Source of the DNA: Paenibacillus taihuensis
GTDB taxonomy: Bacteria > Bacillota > Bacilli > Paenibacillales > Paenibacillaceae
Direction: 5' to 3'
Assembly: GCF_003386535.1 (NCBI RefSeq)
Contig: NZ_QTTN01000008.1
Coordinates: forward strand, 1 to 64,000
DNA: 64,000 nt
Below, in pieces: positions 34,060-43,312 of this stretch. The notes beneath the pieces were generated by a model, which did no database searches, had not been told where the DNA came from, and saw nothing but the letters and a program-made list of their open reading frames with translations. A program made the position numbers and the translations under genes. Each line of letters starts with the position of its first letter. Within the stretch, counting starts at the first letter, position 1.

Positions 34060-35196
34060 CTACCTTGGCTGCAATAGGCTTCCCTCATTGGCATTATCCT
34101 CGTTACTGCTTGCGAGTGGAATCTTAACCACAAAAGAAGTTTTACCCTCATTACTCGCAGCGGAAATTGAGCCATGATGAAGCTCCACGATGTTCTTGGC
34201 GATTGCGAGACCTAGCCCAGAGCCGCCGGTATTCCGTGAACGAGACTGCTCGCCGCGATAAAACCGTTGGAACAACAATGGAATGATCGCCGCTGGCAGA
34301 GGCTCGCCATAGTTGGCTACCTCAACGACTGCCTGAACTCCTTCGCTCTTGACCTCGATATCGATCCTTCTGCCATCTTTGCCATATTGAATGGCATTGG
34401 CGATTAAATTCTCAAATACCCGTACAAGCTTGTCCCCGTCTGCATCGATTATGATGGAATGTTCCGGTAGTGCCAAGCAGCATTTCATCCCGGCCTGCTC
34501 AAATTGGAGACGGAATTGTGCCGCCAATTGGCCTACCATCTCTACAAGATTTATTGGTGATGGATGAAGTATCAATCCCCCGCTGGTCCTCGTATATTCG
34601 AACAAATCGTCGATCATCGTTTTCAGTCTGATTGATTTCTCGTAGGCGATCTGTGCGAAATGCCGAAGCTCCACTTCGTCTCGGTAACGGTCCGCTTCGA
34701 TCAACCTCAAATACCCGACAATAGACGTTAAAGGTGTCCGCAAATCATGGTTAACGTTAGTAACGAGCTCGACTTTGGTCCGCTCCGCACGCCGCTCTTC
34801 CTCAATCGAGAGCTTAAGTTGAACAGTCATCCTATTAATGTTTTCTGCCAATCCCCCAAGCTCGTCATTTCCTTGTACCGGTAACCGCGTATCGAAATCC
34901 CCGCCGGCGATCTGTTCGATTCCTTGCGAAATGCGCAACAAATACCGGATTGCCGAGCGGCTGAATATGTAGAAATACATAAAAAAGAAACAAAGGCATG
35001 CAATAATAAACGTGGCCAAGAGGCCGAGCTGTCTCAGAGCCTCACTCAATATAGGAGGGAGATCGAGATATTCATTACTATACGCGCTGGCCGCAGCCAG
35101 GTATATCAAACCGACTGTCAAGACGGAGGCTAGTATGCTGATGCCGAATAAATATAACATCTTGAAACGAAGGCTCTTCCACGGACTAAGAATCAA
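34060..35196 (-). CDS. VanS-like sensor histidine kinase
   Basis: 378-aa kinase with two helices (about 12-35 and 58-80), HAMP, phospho-acceptor in VTNVNHDLRTPLTSIVGYL (wording as in VanS proteins), N box LIANAIQYGKDGR and glycine boxes ending GSGLGLAIAKNIVE. It is the partner of the VanR-like regulator, whose stop it overlaps by 11 nt; start TTG behind GGAGTAGGG. The pair is divergent from the ligase-racemase-carboxypeptidase operon, which suggests control of that operon by a cell-wall signal such as a glycopeptide. Confidence 0.87.
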   Translation of the reverse strand: MILSPWKSLRFKMLYLFGISILASVLTVGLIYLAAASAYSNEYLDLPPILSEALRQLGLLATFIIACLCFFFMYFYIFSRSAIRYLLRISQGIEQIAGGDFDTRLPVQGNDELGGLAENINRMTVQLKLSIEEERRAERTKVELVTNVNHDLRTPLTSIVGYLRLIEADRYRDEVELRHFAQIAYEKSIRLKTMIDDLFEYTRTSGGLILHPSPINLVEMVGQLAAQFRLQFEQAGMKCCLALPEHSIIIDADGDKLVRVFENLIANAIQYGKDGRRIDIEVKSEGVQAVVEVANYGEPLPAAIIPLLFQRFYRGEQSRSRNTGGSGLGLAIAKNIVELHHGSISAASNEGKTSFVVKIPLASSNEDNANEGSLLQPR

Positions 35197-35887
35197 TTTT
35201 GTACCCTACTCCCCATACGGTCTGTATCAGCTTCACGCCGCCCAGCTCGCTATCCAATTTATCCCTAAGCTTGCTAATATGAACCATTACGGTGTTCGTG
35301 GAATCCAGAAACTTGTCCTTCCATACCGCTTCGAATATCGCCTCCGCACTAAACACCTGACCAGCATGGCTCGCCAGAAAATAGAGAATATCGAACTCCG
35401 TCGACGTCAAATTAATGCCGCGGTCCTCCACAGTTACGGTGTGCGATTTCTTGCTTATTTTCAGAGGATGAATCTGAATGATGTCTTGCTCCTGTGCAGC
35501 ATGAAGCTGTGTATTTAAGTAATTGGACCTGCGCAGCAGAGACTTCACCCTTGCAATCAGCTCAAGCGCATTAAACGGCTTCACCATATAGTCGTCAGCG
35601 CCTGTCGTCAACCCCATAATCTTGTCCATGTCCTCCGCTTTTGCGCTCAGCATCAAGATCGGAATGCCATACTGCGCACGTACGGCCCGGACAACCTCCA
35701 AGCCGTCCATCTCCGGCATCATCACATCGAGGATCATCAACTGGACATCCTCCTTGGCGATCACCTCCATTGCCTCACGGCCGTTGCCAGCTATCAAGAC
35801 TTGATAGCCTTCGTTTGTCAAATAGATTTTGATCAGCTCCGCGATCTCAATGTCGTCATCCGTAATCAAAATTTGAATGGTATTCAT
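35186..35887 (-). CDS. VanR-like OmpR-family response regulator
   Basis: 233-aa regulator: receiver domain (ITDDD, Asp about 54 in LMILDVMMPEMDG, Lys in MVKPFNALEL) and C-terminal winged helix (LTSTEFDILYFLASHAGQVFS, shown in part; TVWGVGYKI at the end). Together with the kinase it forms a VanRS-type pair. A pair of 11-bp-phased direct repeats lies in the divergent promoter region as a likely binding site. Confidence 0.88.
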   Translation of the reverse strand: MNTIQILITDDDIEIAELIKIYLTNEGYQVLIAGNGREAMEVIAKEDVQLMILDVMMPEMDGLEVVRAVRAQYGIPILMLSAKAEDMDKIMGLTTGADDYMVKPFNALELIARVKSLLRRSNYLNTQLHAAQEQDIIQIHPLKISKKSHTVTVEDRGINLTSTEFDILYFLASHAGQVFSAEAIFEAVWKDKFLDSTNTVMVHISKLRDKLDSELGGVKLIQTVWGVGYKIDS

Positions 35888-35983
35888 AAAAAACCCCCAT
35901 CTATATTCCGGTTAATGAATGTGGCTATAGTCTATCAGAAATCTTCTCCATAGCGGATCACTCCGAAACACAAATAAGAAATT

Positions 35984-36003
35984 CTTAAGGTTTCCTTCAG
36001 GTT
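35984..36003. promoter_or_regulatory. OmpR-type direct repeat in the van-like divergent promoter region
   Basis: CTTAAGGTT at 35984-35992 and CTTCAGGTT at 35995-36003 are direct repeats with one mismatch and an 11-bp period, the spacing expected for a head-to-tail OmpR/VanR-type dimer. They lie about 80 bp before the ligase start and about 100 bp before the regulator start. Confidence 0.55.
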
Positions 36004-36084
36004 GTATTACGAACTGCTGCGGGCTCGTAAGTTATCCTTGGTTATAGAACAACGGACAAGAATAATACCCGGAGGCATGAACAT

Positions 36085-37161
36085 ATGAGAACAAAGCTAT
36101 ACGTGCTATACGGCGGAAAATCCGTCGAACATGAAATATCGCTCAAAACGGCCGTTACGGTTCTTGGTTCCATTGACGAAAGCCGCTTCGAGATTTATCC
36201 CGTTTATATTACCCGAGAAGGCTTGTGGTGCACGCCGGAACAACTTACCCAGAAAGAATTGACGGCCGAACATTTGATTGCAGAGCCCAAGTTTCACGAT
36301 CCTGCCAGGTCCATCGGCGAAATCCTATCCGGCGTGATGGCAATGTCTGGTGCCAAGGTCGTATTGCCGCTATTGCATGGCCCAAACGGAGAAGATGGTA
36401 CCGTACAAGGCCTGCTTGAACTGCTGAATGTCCCGTATGTCGGGAATGGAGTGCTGGCTTCCGCATTAACTTTGGATAAGGCGATGTCGAAGCATGTGCT
36501 TGCACAAGCCGGCATTCATCAGACGGAGTACCTGGCATGCCGTTACGAGGAATGGAGAACGGATGAGAACATGCTGCTGCTCAAAGCGGAAGAATCCATT
36601 GGGTATCCATGCTATGTCAAACCTGCCTCCCTCGGTTCCAGTATCGGTATTAGCAGATGCACGAACCGCGTGGAGTTGATCGCCGGTATCCATGAGGCTT
36701 TCTCCTATGATCAGAAGCTCGTTATCGAGCGCGAGGTGATCGGCCGGGAAATCCAAGTAGCTGTTATGGGCAATGGCAAGCCTGTTGCCTCATTGCCCGG
36801 CGAATTCATACATGATCACATCTTCTTTAATTACGAATCCAAGTACATGGACAAACGGCTTACCATGTCAATTCCCGCTGAGCTGCCCGAGGATCTAACC
36901 CAGGGAATCCGCACGTTGGCTATACAAGCCTATCAAGCGCATGGTTGCGAAGGTCTTGCGCGCGTCGACTTCTTCCTTGACGGAGAAGGTCGATTGTATC
37001 TCAACGAAATTAATGCGTTGCCCGGATTCACGAATTTCAGTATGTATCCCGTTATGTGGGAACGCACTGACGGAACCTCCTACTCCGAGCTGATTGAACA
37101 TTTAATTGGACACGCGATCTCTAGGCACGAAGATAAACAAACCATTCAATATAAGAAATAA
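36085..37161 (+). CDS. ddl: D-alanine--D-X ligase (Ddl/Van ligase family)
   Basis: 358-aa ATP-grasp ligase joining D-Ala to a second D-residue for the peptidoglycan stem. Seen: YGGKSVEHEISL, LPLLHGPNGEDGT, KPASLGSSIGISR and NEINALPGFTNFSMYP. The omega-loop segment FFNYESKYMDK carries Lys-Tyr, as in D-Ala-D-Ala ligases and also in D-Ala-D-Ser ligases, and not the His of VanA-type D-lactate ligases, so D-lactate is unlikely. General wording is nearest to Bacillales Ddl. The downstream serine-type racemase arrangement argues for D-Ala-D-Ser. GGAGG precedes the ATG by 9 bp. First gene of a four-gene operon. Confidence 0.88.
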   Translation: MRTKLYVLYGGKSVEHEISLKTAVTVLGSIDESRFEIYPVYITREGLWCTPEQLTQKELTAEHLIAEPKFHDPARSIGEILSGVMAMSGAKVVLPLLHGPNGEDGTVQGLLELLNVPYVGNGVLASALTLDKAMSKHVLAQAGIHQTEYLACRYEEWRTDENMLLLKAEESIGYPCYVKPASLGSSIGISRCTNRVELIAGIHEAFSYDQKLVIEREVIGREIQVAVMGNGKPVASLPGEFIHDHIFFNYESKYMDKRLTMSIPAELPEDLTQGIRTLAIQAYQAHGCEGLARVDFFLDGEGRLYLNEINALPGFTNFSMYPVMWERTDGTSYSELIEHLIGHAISRHEDKQTIQYKK

Positions 37162-37175
37162 GCGAGGTGTACGGG

Positions 37176-38348
37176 ATGTTACGAAACACTTGGGCTGAAA
37201 TTAGTTTGAACCGTATTCGTGAGAATATGCTGAACATCCGCCGATCTCTTCCAAAAAAAGTGAAGCTGATGGCAGTCGTAAAGGCAAACGGCTATGGGCA
37301 TGGCGATATAGAGTCGGCTATGGCCGCGATTAGGGGCGGTGCTGATTACTTAGCAGTTGCCTATCTCGAAGAAGGGATCAAGCTGCGCGACGCCGGGTTG
37401 AAGTGTCCTATTCTCGTGTTGACGCCTATCCAGGCTGAGCATGTGCAATTGGCGCTTGAGCACGACTTAGCCTTAACCGTTACAAGTGCCAAATGGTTTT
37501 CCGAGATGCGTGCCTTTAAGCCGTATGGCTCCGAGAGCAAGCTTCGGGTTCATGTCAAAATGGATACAGGCCTTGGGCGAATCGGCATTCGCACGAAACA
37601 AGAATGGGATGAGCTTGTTCCGTTGCTGCGGTCCGAAGATATCGAAGTAGATGGTTTTTATACGCATTTTGCAACGGCCGGCCAGGCCGATACCAGCTTC
37701 TTGAATCAGCAGGCTTCCCGCTTTATCGAGATGAAAGCTTGGGGTTCTTCATCCGGTCTGGACATCCGTCATTATCACTGCGCTGGCAGTATTGCCGCGT
37801 TAAGGTTTCCAGAACTGGCGATGGATATGGTCCGAATCGGCGCGGCGATGTACGGATTCTATCCTTTGAATCTTTCTTGTCCTGTTAAGCTCAAGCCGGC
37901 CATGAGCCTGCATAGTCAACTCATCCAGGTGAAGAAGCTGGCAAAAGGCGAAGTGCTCGGTTACGACAATTCCTACCGAGCCGAAAAGGATGAATGGATC
38001 GGAACAGTTCCGATCGGATATGCAGATGGCTGGACGCAGCGGATGCAAGGCACGGATGTATTGGTCGGTGGGCGGCGTGCTCCTATTGTGGGCAAAATCT
38101 GCATGGATCAGCTAATGATTAAGCTTCCAGGGCCTTGTGAGGAAGGGACACCTGTTACTTTAATCGGTTCTCAAGACGAGCAGTGTATTACTTTCGCGGA
38201 GCTTGCTGTCCATATCGGAAGCGTGCCGCAAGAAGTATCCACTTCGCTTGGAGTTAGAATTGCAAGAACTTACAACGATTGCGAGGAGGCGCGCGCAGGA
38301 TGGGACAACCAAACTTGGCCAAGCAAAATCTATCGGGCCGTCATATAA
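37176..38348 (+). CDS. alr: Alanine/serine racemase (Alr fold, soluble)
   Basis: 390-aa PLP enzyme with the catalytic Lys36 in VVKANGYGHG and Tyr282 in IGYADGW, covering both alanine-racemase domains; no membrane part. It interconverts L- and D-alanine or, by context, serine. In my alignment the residue matching Tyr354 of Geobacillus Alr is Val360 in EVSTSLGVRI, in the G-X-R context seen in VanT serine racemases, though some Bacillus Alr proteins also lack this Tyr, so it is only suggestive. Start at the ATG 8 bp behind GAGG, 14 bp after the ligase stop. Overlaps the next gene by 49 nt. Confidence 0.88.
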   Translation: MLRNTWAEISLNRIRENMLNIRRSLPKKVKLMAVVKANGYGHGDIESAMAAIRGGADYLAVAYLEEGIKLRDAGLKCPILVLTPIQAEHVQLALEHDLALTVTSAKWFSEMRAFKPYGSESKLRVHVKMDTGLGRIGIRTKQEWDELVPLLRSEDIEVDGFYTHFATAGQADTSFLNQQASRFIEMKAWGSSSGLDIRHYHCAGSIAALRFPELAMDMVRIGAAMYGFYPLNLSCPVKLKPAMSLHSQLIQVKKLAKGEVLGYDNSYRAEKDEWIGTVPIGYADGWTQRMQGTDVLVGGRRAPIVGKICMDQLMIKLPGPCEEGTPVTLIGSQDEQCITFAELAVHIGSVPQEVSTSLGVRIARTYNDCEEARAGWDNQTWPSKIYRAVI

Positions 38349-39148
38349 CGAGTCGTACGATTCAGGCTGCTAATTTCGGAATTCACCAAGGACATCTGGT
38401 TCTGATCAATCCCGGGAACCCTATTCAACAGACGATTTCTCCCGATCGTTTAATCCCGCTATGCTCGATTCCGGCTATCCATACAATGAAAGAAGATATA
38501 CTGCTGGAGCAGACCTGTTTAGGTCATTTGACTGCCCTTCTCGAGGCATCCCAAGGAATAGACCATATTATTGCTGTAAGCGGCTATAGGTCCAAGCAAG
38601 ATCAGGAGCAAATTTATAACGATTCATTGGCCGAGAACGGCGCAGATTACACCGCACGCTATGTCGCATTGCCTGATCGGAGCGAGCATCAAACAGGCCT
38701 GGCCATTGACGTTGGCATGTTGCGCGAGGATGTCGATTTCATCGCGCCAGCTTTTCCGGACTCCGGCGTATATATGTCCTTCAAGCAGCTAGCTGCACGC
38801 TTTGGTTTCATACAGCGCTATAAGCAAGGAAAAGAAGCTCTCACGCAAATCTCATGCGAGCCATGGCATTTCCGATATATCGGTTATCCGCATGCCGAGA
38901 TTATGGAGCGGCAAAATTGGTGCTTAGAGGAATATATTGATGTACTCAGAAGCTACATCTACGACAACGACCATCTTCTCTATGAGGATGACCAATCCTT
39001 CGTTGAGATTTATTACTTTCCGGCTGACATTGGAGCTTATACAACAATTCCTCTTGTATTATGCGATCGATACCTCTTATCGGGGAATAATGTAGACGGG
39101 TTTATTGTGACAGCATTTCTTGATAAAAGCAGGCGCGCTTATGGCTAG
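38300..39148 (+). CDS. VanXY/VanY-like D,D-peptidase (M15 family)
   Basis: 282-aa zinc D,D-carboxypeptidase of the M15B type. Motif SEHQTGLAIDVG supplies His130 and Asp137; EPWHFRYIG supplies the catalytic Glu187 and zinc His190; SGYRSKQDQ is the usual preceding segment. It would remove terminal D-Ala from precursors, as VanXY does in D-Ser-type resistance. N- and C-terminal extensions (the latter ending SGNNVDGFIVTAFL) make it longer than VanXY proteins of about 190 aa. No signal peptide, so cytoplasmic like VanXY. Start chosen at the ATG 10 bp behind GGAGG; a TTG at 38279 is possible. Confidence 0.87.
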   Translation: MGQPNLAKQNLSGRHITSRTIQAANFGIHQGHLVLINPGNPIQQTISPDRLIPLCSIPAIHTMKEDILLEQTCLGHLTALLEASQGIDHIIAVSGYRSKQDQEQIYNDSLAENGADYTARYVALPDRSEHQTGLAIDVGMLREDVDFIAPAFPDSGVYMSFKQLAARFGFIQRYKQGKEALTQISCEPWHFRYIGYPHAEIMERQNWCLEEYIDVLRSYIYDNDHLLYEDDQSFVEIYYFPADIGAYTTIPLVLCDRYLLSGNNVDGFIVTAFLDKSRRAYG

Positions 39149-40187
39149 ATCGAATTACGGCGGGCTCGATTGGCTTAAATTCATTGCTGCTCTCCTGGTT
39201 GTTGCCAATCACACGAGCCCGCTTAAATCTTTCAGCGCTACTGCAGATTTTCTCGTGAGCAATCTGCTTACCCGCATTGCCGTTCCCATCTTCTTCATGA
39301 CTGCCGGATTCTTATTGTTCCGCAGGCTGACAGGAGACCCGTCAACGGATCGGATGGCTCTGCGCAGCTACCTGTTGAAAATCTTAAAGTTATATACAAT
39401 CGCAATTGTGCTCTATCTTCCGCTGAATTTGTATATGGGTTATTTTCACGATTCCTGGTCTCCGTATTCATTCTTGAAGGACATCGTATTCGACGGTACC
39501 TTCTATCATTTATGGTATTTGCCTGCATTACTTATTGGCCTCATCCTCACTTTTATGATGTACAGGATCATGTCGTTCAAAGCCATGCTTGCTTCGGCAG
39601 GCTTCTTATATATCATCGGACTGCTTGGAGACAGCTACTATGGCATCATGCACAATAGCAAAGGGCTCAACCAAATCTATGAGGGCATGTTTACGGGATT
39701 TGATTACACCCGCAATGGACTGTTCTATGCCCCAGTTTATTTGTTTCTTGGCGCTTGGGCCTCCAAGAAGAACACACCGGCGAGACCGGGAATCGTCAAT
39801 GCATCCTTATTCGCTATATCGCTCGGATTGATGTTCGCAGAAGGGATGCTCCTGCATTCGGCAGACATACCTCGGCATGACAGCATGTATGTGTTCGCGC
39901 TGCCTGCAACTTATTATTTATTTCGTTGGGCTTTGCAGTGGAAGGTGCCGGCAAGCAGAAGGTTTCGGGAGTGGCGGACATGGGTGTATATTCTACATCC
40001 GTTAGCCATCGTTCTTGTTCGGGGAGCAGCTAGAGCGACGCATTTGAAACGGCTGTTTATTACGAACAGCTTGCTACATTTCATCGCTGTATGTGTATTC
40101 TCGATCGGCATTTCCGTAGTTTCAGTTTGGTTGTTATCCGTTATCCGGAAACGCCGCCTTTGGCGAATATCTAACGCTATAGGTTAG
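39141..40187 (+). CDS. Acyltransferase-3 membrane protein equivalent to the VanT membrane domain
   Basis: 348-aa protein with about ten transmembrane helices. It aligns by eye with the N-terminal membrane half of VanT serine racemases: NHTSPLKSF near the start, FDGTFYHLWYLPALLIG, IGLLGDSYYGI, TRNGLFYAPVYLFLGA, HDSMYVFALPATYYLF and YILHPLAIV. In VanT this domain, thought to move L-serine across or to the membrane, is fused to the racemase; here it stands alone and the racemase is encoded two genes upstream. The ATG overlaps the peptidase stop by 8 nt. Confidence 0.85.
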   Translation: MARSNYGGLDWLKFIAALLVVANHTSPLKSFSATADFLVSNLLTRIAVPIFFMTAGFLLFRRLTGDPSTDRMALRSYLLKILKLYTIAIVLYLPLNLYMGYFHDSWSPYSFLKDIVFDGTFYHLWYLPALLIGLILTFMMYRIMSFKAMLASAGFLYIIGLLGDSYYGIMHNSKGLNQIYEGMFTGFDYTRNGLFYAPVYLFLGAWASKKNTPARPGIVNASLFAISLGLMFAEGMLLHSADIPRHDSMYVFALPATYYLFRWALQWKVPASRRFREWRTWVYILHPLAIVLVRGAARATHLKRLFITNSLLHFIAVCVFSIGISVVSVWLLSVIRKRRLWRISNAIG

Positions 40188-40207
40188 CCAGCCATGAATG
40201 GTTCTTT

Positions 40208-40243
40208 ATAAAAAACAAGCGATTGAGCAGTTCTGCTCAATCG
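40208..40243 (-). terminator. Strong hairpin, terminator for the DUF1304 gene
   Basis: ACAAGCGATTGAGCAG and its complement form a 16-bp stem with a 2-nt loop; T residues follow on the minus strand. It may also stop the van-like operon from the other side. Confidence 0.8.
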
Positions 40244-40302
40244 CTTGTTGCCATATTTAGGAATGACCGCAGATAGCGCATTACCTATTCTTCATACCTA
40301 TC

Positions 40303-40659
40303 TTACAGAGCCAATACGATCACGAGTGCAATCAAGGCAGGCATCCCTTGAACAAACCAGATTGAACGCTTCGCTGTCGCTCCACCGTAAAGCGCTGCAA
40401 CTAGAATGCAAATCAAGAAAAAGATTTCGATCGATTCCCCGGTCTGATCGTTCGGATGTACCATTCCCCACACCAAGCCAGCTGCAAGAAACCCGTTATA
40501 TAAGCCTTGGTTCGCGGCAAGCGTTTTCGTGGCCACCGCCTCTTCCTTCGTCATTCCGAATGACTTCATCGCACGCGGTGTCGTCCACAGAAACATCTCC
40601 AATACAAGAATATAGAGATGCTCCAAAGCTACAAGTCCAACCAGCAGTGTTCCAACCAT
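40303..40659 (-). CDS. DUF1304 family membrane protein
   Basis: 118-aa protein with four hydrophobic helices and the DUF1304 pattern (LVALEHLYILVLEMFLW at the start, KTLAANQGLYNGFLAAGLVWG in the middle, shown in part). Family of small inner-membrane proteins without a known reaction. Monocistronic, ending in the strong hairpin at 40208-40243. The upstream region holds the palindrome ATAACATccgaATGTTAT at 40729-40746, a possible operator. Confidence 0.85.
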   Translation of the reverse strand: MVGTLLVGLVALEHLYILVLEMFLWTTPRAMKSFGMTKEEAVATKTLAANQGLYNGFLAAGLVWGMVHPNDQTGESIEIFFLICILVAALYGGATAKRSIWFVQGMPALIALVIVLAL

Positions 40660-40827
40660 GTATCGTTCCTCCCCAAAGGCTTACTATTCTAGCGTAGTCT
40701 ATTAATGATTCTGTTATCCAATCGCCATCATAACATCCGAATGTTATGTCAGTGTCTATAAATTGTCAATGATAACATTTTCGCTGCGTTCCTGTCACAA
40801 GTTGGCCATATCTATCCTTTATTCTGA

Positions 40828-42059
40828 ACTTCGGACAAATACAATTTTCTGAGCGATCAGATGAAGACGGCCGTAATGAAATATGAATCCATGCATCCCA
40901 ACGTACATATACAGCTCCAAGCAACACCCTCTTATGGGAAAGATTTGGACGAAGCAGCTGCTTACAGGGAGAAGTTCTTGACCACCACGAATACTGCAAT
41001 TTTGGCGGATAAAGGTCCCGATCTAGTGGAATTGGACATCTTGCCTTTAGAAGCTTATGCGGATCGTCATCTGCTCGTTGATTTGCAAGACATGATCTCA
41101 GGAGATGCATCGTTTCGTTCGCAAGATTACTTCACCAACATCTTGGACAATGCGAGAATGAATAATGGTCTGTGGGGCATACCTCTGTACTTCTATCTTG
41201 ACGGTTTGCTTGGCAATGCAGAGGTAATCGGCAAAACCGGGATATCGATTAACGACAGCGAATGGACGTGGGACGATTTCATAGATACAGCTGAGCAATT
41301 GCAGCAGAAAGGCGAGTATAAAACCGCGCTAATTAGCGAGCCTTCCATCCTGCTGAGCGAGATGGTCGCTGATAATTTCACTCAGCTCGTCAAGGAGGAG
41401 AGCGGAGAGCGAAAGTTTGATTCGGATTCGTTTGTCGATCTTATGCATCAAGTGAAGGCTATGATCGATGACGGCCTGCTGTTCGACATGGTCGCGGATG
41501 GCGGCGGAAGAGGCAGCGCGATCACCTTAAGCACGAAGGCTTACTTCAACGCATGGCCGATCGATTCGTTTGAAAGTTATTTAATGAACGGTTTTGCCGA
41601 TCAAACGAAACTATATACGAAGCCGCATCCGCATGAATTAGGCGCTGGAGGTTACTATTCCACTAAGGGCACGATAGGCATTAACGCAAGTTCCACCCAC
41701 AAGCGGGAGGGTGGACTTTCCTTAAATTTCTCATGGACGACGAAGCGGAGTCGTTGACCGATTATTCCAAAGAAAGCTACGGTTTTCCAATCAACAAGCT
41801 TGCATACGATTTGCAAGTCAAGAAATTGGAAGATGCGGGTACCTTGCAATCAGAATTGCACGCTGAGGTGACCGTTGACACCGAAATACTCGATCCGTTA
41901 AAAGAAGCTTTGACGGGAGCCGTCCATTGGGTGCGGGCACCTTCAAAAATAGAAGAAACGATTCGGAATGAATCCAAAGTGTATTTCAGCGGCCAGAAAA
42001 CCGCCGAAGCCGTCGCAAAGCTTGTTCGGAGCAAAATCAATCTCATACTTAATGAATGA
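40828..42059 (+). pseudogene. Broken sugar-binding protein gene (N-terminal loss and frameshift)
   Basis: Family-1 extracellular binding-protein remnant. In-frame similarity begins right after a stop at 40825-40827 (TSDKYNFLSDQMKTAVMKYE), so the signal peptide and lipobox are missing. The frame runs to about 41715, where the reading moves to another frame: LKFLMDDEAESLTDYSKESY continues the same domain to the stop at 42059. Internal motifs such as GLWGIPLYFYLDGLLGN and EWTWDDFIDTAEQL are intact, so decay is recent. No permease neighbours. Confidence 0.8.
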
Positions 42060-42112
42060 TCGTCATGCCGTGTGATACGAAGGAAATACAAAGCTTGCAT
42101 GAAGCGTTAAGG

Positions 42113-42138
42113 AAAAGCCGCGATATTCGCGGCTTTTT
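42113..42138. terminator. Bidirectional terminator
   Basis: AAAAGCCGCG/CGCGGCTTTTT stem with a short loop and A/T tracts on both sides; it lies between the decayed binding-protein gene (+) and the ger operon (-). Confidence 0.9.
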
Positions 42139-42172
42139 CTAATGAGATATTTGGAACCTATCAGCTGCACTA

Positions 42173-43273
42173 TTACCCCTTATTCCAAGTTTTCCTTAAC
42201 TGCGTAGCAATGAACATAAGCGGGATATATCCATAAATAAAATAAAGTCCGACGTCTGAATAAAACTCGGCCATCCATCGAAATGAGCTGCGGTCCTTCA
42301 GAAAACACTCTAATATCAAAAATCCGACCAGAAAAGCAAGCAAGCTCATTCGCGGTTTTATCTGTAAGACGACGCTTTTCATTCCACGGCATGCCGCCCA
42401 TAAGCTCAAACATATGCCTGATAAATTCTTTAGCAACCACAAGGAAATCGCTAAATATTCTACTCTCTGGAAAACGGGTGTCTCAATAATCTTGAGCATA
42501 TTAAGCGTTGGCCAAGAGATTTCGCGCAGCTGCCCTTCACTGAAATACATAAACGTTACGATTAATACCATCAAATACAGTAGTGTCACAAAGAACACCA
42601 TCGAATGTGCCCATTTTTGAGATTTTTCCGGTGATTTAATGAATGGGTAAAAGAGCAGAAGTGCTTCAAATCCCAGGAATTGATATAGCATGCTTTTAGA
42701 GGAGAGCAATATGTCGGTTATTGAATGGTTTAAAAGAGGCATCAAATTTAACGGATGTAAATACGGCAACAGTGACAAATTCTCTGGAATAATAAAAATA
42801 AGTGTCATAAGGAATCCCAAGAAACATAGTCCGGTAACAGTCCGAAACCCGCCTGATACGGTATAGTATATAAACGACACCAAAACGACGCTTATAGGTA
42901 AAATTTTCATTGCTGGAAAGAGCCAGACTCGAATAACTTCAATATAGGCTTTATATTCAATATAAGCTCCGAAAAAAAAATAAAGAACGATTGCGAGATT
43001 GATTATGTTCCCTGCAATTTTCCCGAAACATGCATTGTTGATTACAGTTATATCTAGACCTGCTTGATTAGAACTTAAAATCTTATAAATCATCCATATG
43101 ATGAAATGAAGGCTGATCCCCACTAAAATAACAGAAATATAAGCATTATATCCAGCATGCTCGGCCAATTCTCGTTGGAAATTCAGAACTCCGACCCCGA
43201 CCATACTGACATACATTAGAGGTACAATTAGGAAGGGAGATATTAAGTATTTTTCGTCAACAGCATTTTTCAT
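42173..43273 (-). CDS. gerAB: Spore germination protein GerAB family (germinant receptor B subunit)
   Basis: 366-aa integral membrane protein with about ten helices, of the amino-acid-permease-like GerAB family. Opening helix SPFLIVPLMYVSMVGVGVLN, then FLGAYIEYKAYIEVIRVWLFP-type wording and a C-terminal hydrophobic helix. The B subunit contributes the germinant pocket in the spore inner membrane. Third gene of an A-C-B operon; GGTGAGGTG lies before the ATG. The germinant is unknown. Confidence 0.9.
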   Translation of the reverse strand: MKNAVDEKYLISPFLIVPLMYVSMVGVGVLNFQRELAEHAGYNAYISVILVGISLHFIIWMIYKILSSNQAGLDITVINNACFGKIAGNIINLAIVLYFFFGAYIEYKAYIEVIRVWLFPAMKILPISVVLVSFIYYTVSGGFRTVTGLCFLGFLMTLIFIIPENLSLLPYLHPLNLMPLLNHSITDILLSSKSMLYQFLGFEALLLFYPFIKSPEKSQKWAHSMVFFVTLLYLMVLIVTFMYFSEGQLREISWPTLNMLKIIETPVFQRVEYLAISLWLLKNLSGICLSLWAACRGMKSVVLQIKPRMSLLAFLVGFLILECFLKDRSSFRWMAEFYSDVGLYFIYGYIPLMFIATQLRKTWNKG

Positions 43274-43312
43274 GTACGAAACACCTCACCAAGCTATACT
43301 TCCAGACTTCGT

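Noticed and set aside
40729-40746. Palindrome ATAACAT-N4-ATGTTAT as a Crp-type box
   Set aside because: The half-site and spacer differ from the CTGTAA-N6 boxes and no spaced -10 is seen; kept only as a possible separate operator of the DUF1304 gene.
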